NCBI GenBank assembly: GCA_016218815.1
Contig: JACRCX010000054.1
Location: 1-64,000 of the forward strand
Reading direction: 5' to 3'
Source: Deltaproteobacteria bacterium
Lineage (GTDB): Bacteria > Myxococcota_A > Polyangia > DRWM01 > JAAZOP01
DNA: 64,000 nt
The notes beneath the pieces were generated by a model. That model was not told where the DNA came from. It ran no database searches and was given only the letters and a program-made list of their open reading frames with translations. Numbering within the stretch: position 1 is the first letter of the stretch; each line of letters starts with the position of its first letter. The translations under genes and the position numbers were made by a program. This document shows, piece after piece, positions 23,289 through 30,464 of this stretch.

Positions 23289-23647
23289 GACCGCCCTTCC
23301 CTCAAGACCTGACCAGCCTCACGCCCTCCGTCCGACGAGTCGTCGGCGCACGGCCGACGTCTCAACATTGGATCCGAACCTCGACTCGGTCAAGCGCGGA
23401 CAGGTGATCGCGATCAACGACCCGAGTCTACCGTTGGTCCGTGGCACAGATCGCACGTGTCGTTGTCGGGAAGCATCGGCCCGCGTCGGCTGCACTCCGT
23501 CGCGATGCGGACGGGCCGTGCCACGGGCAACGCCCGCCGGGAGAGGTGCCAGCCGTCATCCACCTTGGCGGGCGGCCCCCGCCTGCGGTAGGTTCCCCAC
23601 GGTCCGGTCGGCAGGGAGGGCCGCGTCGGGCAGGGCGGAGGTCGGGG
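23289..23647. other. 359-base gap between antitoxin and exporter genes
   Basis: Apart from the promoter candidate for the minus-strand toxin-antitoxin pair, no gene is supported here. The open frames on either strand have only shadow-like composition. The last bases carry the Shine-Dalgarno sequence GGAGG (23637-23641) of the exporter gene. Confidence 0.5.
23365..23393 (-). promoter_or_regulatory. candidate promoter of the toxin-antitoxin pair
   Basis: On the minus strand TTGACC (complement of 23388-23393), a 17-base spacer and CAATGT (complement of 23365-23370) lie about 77 bases upstream of the antitoxin start. The -35 is good, the -10 poor. Confidence 0.35.
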
Positions 23648-24412
23648 TTGTTCTTCCTCACGGCGCTCGGGGTCGGGTTCCTGCACACGCTGGTCGGGCC
23701 CGACCACTACGTGCCGTTCATCGTCATCGGCCGCGCTCGGCGCTGGGGCCTGGGCCGGACGATGCTGCTCACGTTCGTCTGCGGGCTGGGCCACATCCTG
23801 TCCAGCGTCCTGCTCGGGCTGCTCGGCATCGCCGCCGGCGTGGCGCTGGCCAGGGTGCAGGGGTGGGAGTCGTCGCGCGGTGCCTGGGCCGGCTGGGCGC
23901 TGTTCCTTTTCGGTCTGGCCTACACCGCGTGGGGCGTCTGGCGGGCGCTACGCGGGCGGAAGCACGGCCACGCCCACCTGCACCCGGACGGGACGCTGCA
24001 CAAGCACGCGCACGGCCACGCGCACGCGCACCCGGCGGTGCACGAGCACTTCCACGGCGGGGAGCACGCGCACCCGCACGTCCACCCCAAGGCCGAGGTG
24101 GAGTGGGAGCAGGCACCGGCGTCGTGGAAGAGCCTGACGCCGTGGCTGCTGTTCGTGATCTTCGTCCTGGGGCCGTGCGAGCCGCTCATCCCGCTGTTCT
24201 TCGCCTCGGCGGTCGCCGGGGACTGGGCCCAGGTTTCGCTGGTCGTGGCAGGCTACGGCGGCGCCACGCTGCTGGCGATGCACGGGCTGGTGGCGTTGTT
24301 CTGGGTCGGCCTGCGCAAGGTGGACCTCGGACCGCTCGAGCGCTGGACGCACGCGCTGGCGGGCGGGGTCCTGGCGTTGGCCGGGGCGGCGATGGTCTTC
24401 CTGGGCCTGTAG
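23648..24412 (+). CDS. NicO/TauE-like membrane exporter with His-rich loop
   Basis: A 254-residue protein starting at TTG, with GGAGG 6 bases upstream, which places the first membrane helix at the very N-terminus (FFLTALGVGFLHTLVGPDHYVPFIVIG). About six membrane helices are predicted. The GPDHYVPF motif matches the HxxxxD/DH-type signature of nickel/cobalt exporters and UreH-like proteins. A cytoplasmic loop of about 45 residues is packed with His (HGHAHLHPDGTLHKHAHGHA and following), as in RcnA-type metal efflux proteins. Export of Ni, Co or a similar metal is the best guess. The next gene is convergent. Confidence 0.8.
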   Translation: MFFLTALGVGFLHTLVGPDHYVPFIVIGRARRWGLGRTMLLTFVCGLGHILSSVLLGLLGIAAGVALARVQGWESSRGAWAGWALFLFGLAYTAWGVWRALRGRKHGHAHLHPDGTLHKHAHGHAHAHPAVHEHFHGGEHAHPHVHPKAEVEWEQAPASWKSLTPWLLFVIFVLGPCEPLIPLFFASAVAGDWAQVSLVVAGYGGATLLAMHGLVALFWVGLRKVDLGPLERWTHALAGGVLALAGAAMVFLGL

Positions 24413-24440
24413 GCGGCGGTCGGCGGGCTGCGCCTCGCCG

Positions 24441-26723
24441 CTACAACGGCAAGACCTCGCGCAATCTTTCGACGAGCTTCGTGCGGCGGAGGACGGGGGC
24501 GTCGTTGCGCACGGCGCGGCCGAGGGCGCGAGGCGAGCCTACGAGCAGGACGAGGCGTTTGCCGCGGGTGATGGCGGTGTAGAGCAGGTTGCGCGCGAGC
24601 ATCTGCCAGTGCGAAGGAACGAGGGGCACGACGACGACGGGGTATTCGGAGCCTTGCGCCTTGTGGATCGAGCAGGCGTAGGCGAGCATCAACTCGTCGA
24701 GGTCCCGCGCGCCGTACGAAACCGCCCGGCCGTCGAACTCGACCGTCACCTCGCCGGACTCCCCGCCGGCGGCGATGATCCGCCCCAGATCGCCGTTGTA
24801 GACCTCGCGGTCGTAGTCGTTGGCGATCTGCATCACGCGATCGCCGACGCGCAGTCGCCGCCAGCCGGAGACCGCTTCGGCGCCGCCGGGATTGAGGCGG
24901 GCCTGGAGGGCGTCGTTGAGCTCCTGGGAACCCGAGCGGCCGCGGTTCATGGGGCAGAGCACCTGGATGTCGGCCGCGGGGTCGAGCTCCAGTCGTCGCG
25001 GGATGTCTTCGGCCACGAGCCGGACGATCCTCGCGGTCACGTTCTCCGGCTCCTCCTCCAGGAAGTAGAAGTCGCCGCCCCGGGCCGGGGCGCTCCGCGG
25101 GATGCCACCCCGGCGGACGTCGTGCGCCGCCGCGACGATGCTGCTGCGGGCGGCCTGGCGGAAGACCTCGGTCAGGCGCACCACCGGCACTCGGGCGGAG
25201 GCGATGACGTCGGACAGGACGTTGCCCGGGCCGACAGAGGGGAGCTGGTCGACGTCGCCGACCAGGATCAGGCGGGCCTCGCGCGGCACGGCGGCCAGGA
25301 GGTGGTGGGCCAGGACGACGTCGAGCATCGAGGCTTCGTCGATGATCACGACGTCCGCCTCCAGCGTGCGGTCGCGACGGCGGGTGAAGGACCAGGTCTT
25401 CGGGTCGAAGGCGAGCAAGCGGTGGATCGTCTGCGCCGCGACGCCGGTCGCCTCGGTCATCCGCTTCGCGGCGCGCCCTGTGGGTGCGGCCAGGGCGGTC
25501 CGCACGCGCTTCCGGCGCAGCACGGCCAGGATCGCGCGGAGGAGCGTCGTCTTCCCCGTACCCGGCCCGCCGGTGATCACGAGGACCTTCTCGGCCAGCC
25601 CGCGGGCGACCGCCTCGCGCTGCAACGGGGCGAGCCGCAGCGACGACTGCGACTCGTACCACGCCAGCGCGGCAGGGACGTCGAGCGGGACGGGCTTCGC
25701 CGGCGTGCGCAGGAGCGCGGCCAGCGAGGACGCGATCCCGCGCTCGCACGCGGCGAGCGAGGCGGGGGCAAGCAGGGGGGGCGGGAGGGGGGAGTCGTGA
25801 GTCGTGAGTCGTGAGTCGTGAGTCGGCCCGCCCTGAGCGCCGTCGAAGGGGAGCTGTGAGTCGGGGGGGTCGGTTTCGACGCGGCGTTGGATGCGGAGCT
25901 GCTCCAGGGCGCGCTCGGCCGCGGCGCGCGGGACGTCGAGGTCGCGCTCGGCGCGGGCCAGGGCGTCGTCCGCGGGGATCCAGACGTGTCCGTCGTCGGT
26001 CAGCTCGCCGACGACGTGCTGGAGCGCGGCCTCGGCGCGCGCCGGTGCGTCGTGGGGGACCCCCAGCTCCTGCGCGATGCGGTCGGCGGTCTTGAACCCG
26101 ACGCCGCGGATGTCCTGCGCGAGGCGGTACGGGTCGTGGTGCAGGATGTCGATGGTGCGGTCGGCGTACCGCTTCCAGATCCGGTGCGCCAGCAGCGGCG
26201 AGGCGCCGTGGCTCTGGAGGAAGACCATCGCCGACTGGATCGCCTTCTGCTCGTGCCACGCATCCCGGATGCTCTGCACCCGCTTGCCCCCGATGCCTCC
26301 GACCTCGCGCAGCGTTTCGGGCGCGTCGTCGAGCACGCTGATCGTCCGCTCGCCGAAATGCTCGACGATGCGGCGCGCCAGTTCCTTGCCGATGCCGTGG
26401 ATCAGGCCGGAGCCGAGGTAGCGGCGGAGGCCGGCGACGGTCGAGGGTACGGTCGCGCGGTAGGAGGTGACCTCGAGCTGCGGGCCGTACTTCGGGTTGC
26501 GGGTCCAGCGTCCGCGCAGGGCGACTTCCTCGCCGACCTGGGCGGCGCCGAGGTTGCCGACGGCGGTCACGGGTTCGGGCGTGCCCGGGATCCGGATGCG
26601 CAGGACGGCATAGCCGGTGTCCTCGGCGCGGTACGTGACCCGCTCGACGAGGCCCTCGAGGGAGTCCTCGCCGTCCTTCGGCGTGGGCGGCATGAGCAGG
26701 ACCTGGCGGGAGGGGCGCCGCAC
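24441..26723 (-). CDS. recD2: RecD2-type DNA helicase with an in-frame repeat insertion
   Basis: A 760-residue SF1B helicase that unwinds DNA 5' to 3' in repair without RecBC. The N-terminal OB-like segment (GLVERVTYRAEDTGYAVLRI) is followed by helix-hairpin-helix repeats (GIGKELARRIVEHFG; VGGIGGKRVQSI; GVGFKTADRIA). Walker A ITGGPGTGKTTLLRAIL lies near residue 385, then AAPTGRAAKRM, Walker B VIIDEASMLD, VGDVDQLPSVGPGNVL and VFRQA. The C-terminal motif is ACSIHKAQGSEYP...YTAITRGKRLVLL. Between the two halves, residues about 286-311 (DSQLPFDGAQGGPTHDSRL and on) are encoded by a GAGTCGT repeat that looks like absorbed intergenic sequence. The start is GTG 26723, 3 bases after the upstream stop, or ATG 26693. 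Confidence 0.93.
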   Translation of the reverse strand: MRRPSRQVLLMPPTPKDGEDSLEGLVERVTYRAEDTGYAVLRIRIPGTPEPVTAVGNLGAAQVGEEVALRGRWTRNPKYGPQLEVTSYRATVPSTVAGLRRYLGSGLIHGIGKELARRIVEHFGERTISVLDDAPETLREVGGIGGKRVQSIRDAWHEQKAIQSAMVFLQSHGASPLLAHRIWKRYADRTIDILHHDPYRLAQDIRGVGFKTADRIAQELGVPHDAPARAEAALQHVVGELTDDGHVWIPADDALARAERDLDVPRAAAERALEQLRIQRRVETDPPDSQLPFDGAQGGPTHDSRLTTHDSPLPPPLLAPASLAACERGIASSLAALLRTPAKPVPLDVPAALAWYESQSSLRLAPLQREAVARGLAEKVLVITGGPGTGKTTLLRAILAVLRRKRVRTALAAPTGRAAKRMTEATGVAAQTIHRLLAFDPKTWSFTRRRDRTLEADVVIIDEASMLDVVLAHHLLAAVPREARLILVGDVDQLPSVGPGNVLSDVIASARVPVVRLTEVFRQAARSSIVAAAHDVRRGGIPRSAPARGGDFYFLEEEPENVTARIVRLVAEDIPRRLELDPAADIQVLCPMNRGRSGSQELNDALQARLNPGGAEAVSGWRRLRVGDRVMQIANDYDREVYNGDLGRIIAAGGESGEVTVEFDGRAVSYGARDLDELMLAYACSIHKAQGSEYPVVVVPLVPSHWQMLARNLLYTAITRGKRLVLLVGSPRALGRAVRNDAPVLRRTKLVERLREVLPL
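25792..25863 (-). repeat. GAGTCGT tandem repeat inside recD2
   Basis: On the plus strand, five GAGTCGT/GAGTCG units run from 25792 to 25824, then a unique stretch and another GTGAGTCGG at 25857-25865. Read on the coding strand they give the THDSRL-type phrase. The insertion is in frame and falls in the linker before the helicase core, so it is probably tolerated. Confidence 0.8.
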
Positions 26724-26726
26724 GGC

Positions 26727-27749
26727 TCACGTCCCGGCCGCGGCGAACCGCGCGGCGGCGAGGGCGACCCGCGCCTTCTCGGGCGGCCACTCCCGGTCGG
26801 TGTGGACGGTGATGAACGCGTCGGGGGATCGGCGCAGCGCGCCGGCCGCGCGGCGGAACACCTCGAGCCAGTCCTGGCGGCGAGCCTCGAGGGCGGCGAC
26901 GGCGAGCAGCGGCGGGTCGCGCTCGAGCGAAAGGTGCGGGCCGGCGTCGAGGCGAATCTCCCCCCTGCGGGTGCGGACGGACGCCTCCAGCCGCCAGCGG
27001 CCCGTGGCGGCGAGTCCGAGGCGCAGGGAGAAGCCGTCGAGGTCGTCCAGGGGCAGGGACTCGGGGGCGGCGAGCGCCCCGCCGCGGGAAAGCCGCAGGC
27101 CGTCGCGTCCCCAGGCCAGTACCGGTCCCGAGCGGGCGACGAGCCGGGAGAGGGCGAACGCGACGGCGGCGATGAACAGGAACCCGGTGGCGGCCAGGAG
27201 CAGGGAACTGCGGGCCGGAAGGCCCGGCGGCTGGCCGAGCGCGACGGCGGCGCAGGGCAGGGCGCCGAGCACGACGGCGGCGAGGCCGGCCTGGAGCCAC
27301 GCGCGGCCCGCGCCCGGGCGGGTGACCTCGACGGCGCCGTCGTCCCGCTCGCGCAGGCAGCGCAGGGGGCGCGGGTGCGGATCGTCGCGGGCGACGAGCA
27401 AGGCGCCGACGACGCCGCCGGGCCGTTCCCCGACGTCGCGGTGGTCGACGACCAGCATGTCGCCGTCGGCAAGACGTTCGGGGCGTCCCGGGGCGACGCG
27501 GGCTGGGCCGAGCACGAGGTTGGCGCCCTCGAGCACCAGGGCGGGGCGCCCGGACTCGTCGCTACGCCAGCCCACGGCGGCGATGCGCGCGTCCTTCGGC
27601 AGCACCTCCGACGGCGTTCGCGGCAGGAGGCGTCCGTCCCGCAGGACGATGTCCATCGGGGCGGCGTCCACCGGCCAGACGCCAGACACTTCGCCGTCCG
27701 CCGTGAACGACGCCAGGACGGCCGGGGAAGGGGGGGGACGGGAACGCAC
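26727..27749 (-). CDS. membrane protein of unknown function
   Basis: A 340-residue protein if started at GTG 27749. Two predicted membrane helices in the middle (AGLAAVVLGALPCAAVALG and SLLLAATGFLFIAAVAFAL) split it into an N-terminal half (IAAVGWRSDESGRPALVLEGANLVLGPA) and a C-terminal half with alternating beta-like segments (GRDGLRLSRGGALAAPESLPLDDLDGFSLRL). No family is recognised. A TAGCAG hexamer lies 7 bases before this GTG, in line with leaderless starts elsewhere. The frame extends upstream only through repeat-like sequence. It is followed 3 bases later by recD2, so the two form an operon. Confidence 0.6.
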   Translation of the reverse strand: MRSRPPPSPAVLASFTADGEVSGVWPVDAAPMDIVLRDGRLLPRTPSEVLPKDARIAAVGWRSDESGRPALVLEGANLVLGPARVAPGRPERLADGDMLVVDHRDVGERPGGVVGALLVARDDPHPRPLRCLRERDDGAVEVTRPGAGRAWLQAGLAAVVLGALPCAAVALGQPPGLPARSSLLLAATGFLFIAAVAFALSRLVARSGPVLAWGRDGLRLSRGGALAAPESLPLDDLDGFSLRLGLAATGRWRLEASVRTRRGEIRLDAGPHLSLERDPPLLAVAALEARRQDWLEVFRRAAGALRRSPDAFITVHTDREWPPEKARVALAAARFAAAGT

Positions 27750-27801
27750 GAACGGACTGCTACCACACCGGGGGGGCGCGAGACGATGGAGAAGGTGGGG
27801 A

Positions 27802-27825
27802 GTTGTTGGTTGTTGGTTGTTGGTT
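27802..27825 (+). repeat. GTTGTTG tandem repeat
   Basis: Three direct copies of an 8-base unit GTTGTTGG/TTGTTGGT. Shorter copies occur at 42921-42934 (plus) and, as the complement CCAACAACC, near 12388 and 28080. Confidence 0.75.
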
Positions 27826-28110
27826 CCGACCACGAACCGGCTCGGATTCGGTCCGCGGCGGTCCGGGCGTCGTGCGCGGTGTCCGGCGTGCCTTCGTCGG
27901 TCGTTCGTCGCTCGTCGCTCGTCGCCAGCTCCGCTTGGCCGCCGGGCATTTCCGGATCATTCTAATCCTCGAAGCTGGGAGTCCGGCATGGGCACGGTTC
28001 GGGGCAACGGGTTCATCCGCCGTCAGCATCGCGGTCGCTCGCGCACGTGGGATTCCGTCTGCCGTCCAGGTGCCGACCACCAACAACCTGAATTCGGCGC
28101 CGCCTCGCCG

Positions 28111-28125
28111 CCCCCCCCCCCCCCC
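28111..28125 (+). repeat. homopolymer of 15 C
   Basis: Fifteen consecutive cytosines in the gap upstream of a lipoprotein gene. Tracts of this length are prone to slippage in vivo and to miscounting in sequencing, so the exact length is uncertain. Confidence 0.8.
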
Positions 28126-28178
28126 AAGAAGATCGGTTCCCCTCCGTCCGAGAGTAGTCGACCCTCGTTTGCTCGACT

Positions 28179-28198
28179 CGGCCGGCCTTCGCCGGCCG
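28179..28198 (+). other. 8-bp GC hairpin upstream of lipoprotein gene
   Basis: CGGCCGGC pairs perfectly with GCCGGCCG around the loop CTTC, 53 bases before the ATG at 28252. No T-run follows. It could end an upstream transcript or structure the leader. Confidence 0.35.
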
Positions 28199-28251
28199 GA
28201 ATGCGCAGCCGCGCCTTTGGCCGAAGCCGATTGGAGGAATGGAGGTTTCGC

Positions 28252-28965
28252 ATGAACAGGGTGGTGGACGGAGGGGTCTCGGGCACGACGGGTGACGCCC
28301 CCCGCGCGGCGACGATGCGCGTCGGTCGGGCGGCTGTCTTGGCGGCGGCGTTCCTTGCGCTTGATTGCCGGCAGGACGAACCGTCGAGCGGCCAGCCGTC
28401 TTCGCCGACGCCCGACGCGGGGACCCCGGACGCGGGCCCCGATGGGCTCGCGATCGGGCGGCCGAACGTGTCGCCGGAGGGCATCGCGTCCGCCTCGTCC
28501 TGCCCGCCGGCCTGGAATGCGGATCTCGGGGAGGTGCCGGCCAACCTCGAGGACGGAGAGACCAGAGGCTTCCATGTGGAGTTGGCCCTAGACGCCACGA
28601 AAGTCACCGACCGCCGGGTGGAACTCGCGCTGCGCGTCTCCGCGAAATGGCTGGGTGCGTCGTTCAGACGCGCTCGGCTCTACGACCGGGACACCTGCTT
28701 CGTTTTCTTCGAGAGCTTCTGGCCGTCCGCCGACGCCGGGGAAGGTGCAACCACGATCGAGGCCGGCCAAAGCGGTCTGCGCCACGTCATCTTCTCCAAC
28801 GAGTACGGCAACATCCCCTTGATGTTGGAGTTGTTGGCCGCACCCTGGAAGGGATCCCTGGTCCACTTCGTGATCCCCGTGCCCGACCAACTGCTCGTTC
28901 CCAAGCTGGATGGCCGTCCGACCGACGGATCCCCCTCCACGATCGACGGCGGAGGCGCGCCATGA
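28252..28965 (+). CDS. putative lipoprotein of unknown function
   Basis: A 237-residue protein. A 22-residue leader precedes a second Met, then RVGRAAVLAAAFLALDCRQD, a hydrophobic stretch ending in a lipobox-like LALDC. An Asp/Pro/Gly linker (TPDAGTPDAGPDG) follows. The mature part has no family I know; it includes GFHVELALDATKVTDRRVELALRV and CFVFFESFWPSADAGEGATTIEAG and looks like one beta-sandwich-like domain. The GGAGG before ATG 28252 is well spaced; the internal ATG at about 28315 is the alternative and would give a more standard signal peptide. It overlaps the next SUMF1 lipoprotein gene by 4 bases. Confidence 0.65.
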   Translation: MNRVVDGGVSGTTGDAPRAATMRVGRAAVLAAAFLALDCRQDEPSSGQPSSPTPDAGTPDAGPDGLAIGRPNVSPEGIASASSCPPAWNADLGEVPANLEDGETRGFHVELALDATKVTDRRVELALRVSAKWLGASFRRARLYDRDTCFVFFESFWPSADAGEGATTIEAGQSGLRHVIFSNEYGNIPLMLELLAAPWKGSLVHFVIPVPDQLLVPKLDGRPTDGSPSTIDGGGAP

Positions 28966-30326
28966 CGCGCAGGCCGGCAATTCGACGGTCGATCGTCCTG
29001 CCGATCGCCGCAGTCGGCGCCGCGGCGCTCGCTGTGCTGTGCGGCTGCCAGAAGGTCTTCGACGTGCCCGCGGCCAGCCCCATGCTGATGTACAACCTGC
29101 GTCTCGATTCCGACCAGAGCTACGACTTCGTCACGAAGGACCTGGTGCCGGAGGTCGAGGGCGCCGAACCCGACACCGTCATGCACATCGTCAACACGTG
29201 GACCAAGGAGTGGATCTCGTCGAACGACGAGTGCGCGGACCTCCCGGGAGTCGACTCGTGCATCCGCAACTTCACTCCGCCGTCCCCGGGACTGTACACG
29301 GTCATCGTTCACGCCTTCACCACCGAGTCGGCGTCCTCCGGCACGATGATGGTCACGACCTCGGACGGCACGACGCTCCGCGAAGTCCGGGGCCAGCGCT
29401 TCGGCGGGGTGTCGTTCAAGACGCCCGACTACTACCTGGGGTGGCATGCGGGCGAGGAACTGTTCTCCGTCTCCGCGCCCGGCGGTCCACTGGTAACGAC
29501 GTGCGTTGTCCCCTATTATCCGGCCGGATACACCGCGAGGAACGACGTGCGGTTGCTGGCGTGGGACAGGAGATCGTGGATCGGGAAGGGCTGCAACGCC
29601 ATCTTGCCCGAGCCAAGCTACGCCCTTGGTCGACCGCTCTGGTTGGTCGTCGGAGTGCAGCAGGGGGAGAACGACGGCCACGGGACCCTCTACATGAATG
29701 ACGGCTGGAACGACAACGACGGTGACGGCCTGGGTGCGTACCTGGAGACCCAGCTCGGCCTGTGCGACCGCGATCCCGGTGGTCCCGGAGGCGACGCGAC
29801 ACCCTGCGGCCCCGACATGGCCATGATCGAGACGCTCGGCGTCTGCATCGACCGGTACGAGGCAGCACGTGCCCCGGACGGACACGCCATTTCGATCCCG
29901 GGAGTCATTCCATGGACGGGTATCGCATGGGAGTGGGCAGGCGGCGCCTGCAGATTGGCCGGAAAGCGGCTCTGCACCTCCGACGAATGGGGCGCGGCCT
30001 GCGGCGGCCCCGACGACCTGTCGTACCCGTGGGGCAATGAGCCATCATCAGGCCGGTGCGCCAACGAAGCCCTGGCGGACTTGCAGCCCACCGGGGCTTT
30101 TCCAGAGTGCGAGGGATGGTATCCAGGCGTCTTCGACATGATCGGCAGCGTGTCCGAGTGGACCTCGACCTGGAAAGACCCTGTGGGCGGCCCGACCGGG
30201 TACATCACGCGCGGCGGCACGATTCACGGCAACGACGGAGACGTGTGCTACAGCACTTCGGAAACGATGCCCTCGGAATTGGGTGACCCTCACCTGGGCT
30301 TCCGGTGCTGCCGGGATCCGGAGTAG
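28962..30326 (+). CDS. two-domain lipoprotein with C-terminal SUMF1-like domain
   Basis: A 454-residue protein. The signal SIVLPIAAVGAAALAVLCGC gives lipidation near Cys29. Residues 30-265 are a beta-rich domain of unknown family (FTPPSPGLYTVIVHAFTTES, GQRFGGVSFKTPDYYLGWHAGEELF). A calcium-loop-like Asp/Asn stretch (DNDGDGLGAYLET) leads into a SUMF1-type domain: MIETLGVCIDRYEAARA, GKRLCTSDEWGAACGG, YPWGNEP, FDMIGSVSEWTSTW, RGGTIHGNDGDVC and GFRCCRD. As in the protein at 2216-3196, only one of the two catalytic Cys of true formylglycine-generating enzymes can be placed. ATG overlaps the preceding stop. Confidence 0.75.
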   Translation: MTRRPAIRRSIVLPIAAVGAAALAVLCGCQKVFDVPAASPMLMYNLRLDSDQSYDFVTKDLVPEVEGAEPDTVMHIVNTWTKEWISSNDECADLPGVDSCIRNFTPPSPGLYTVIVHAFTTESASSGTMMVTTSDGTTLREVRGQRFGGVSFKTPDYYLGWHAGEELFSVSAPGGPLVTTCVVPYYPAGYTARNDVRLLAWDRRSWIGKGCNAILPEPSYALGRPLWLVVGVQQGENDGHGTLYMNDGWNDNDGDGLGAYLETQLGLCDRDPGGPGGDATPCGPDMAMIETLGVCIDRYEAARAPDGHAISIPGVIPWTGIAWEWAGGACRLAGKRLCTSDEWGAACGGPDDLSYPWGNEPSSGRCANEALADLQPTGAFPECEGWYPGVFDMIGSVSEWTSTWKDPVGGPTGYITRGGTIHGNDGDVCYSTSETMPSELGDPHLGFRCCRDPE

Positions 30327-30464
30327 GCGAACATCGGGCGTCCGGATGCTGGAACATGATTCCGGCGGCGGGGCGACCCGTCTGCCCCCAATCCCGGCTG
30401 GGCCAGCGGCGCTTGCCCATGGCACCCGTGGACCGGTATACAGCCGGTGCACGCGAGGTGGGTC

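Larger units (their letters stand above)
27750..28251. other. 502-base gap with simple repeats and a C15 tract
   Basis: No gene is supported. The stretch contains a GTTGTTG array (27802-27825), a TCGTTCGTCGCTCG array (27895-27924), a CCACCAACAACC phrase near 28077, fifteen consecutive C at 28111-28125, and a GC hairpin with an 8-bp stem (CGGCCGGC / GCCGGCCG, loop CTTC, 28179-28198). It separates a minus-strand operon from a plus-strand lipoprotein operon and should hold divergent promoters, but no clear TTGAC...TATAAT pair was seen. Confidence 0.6.
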
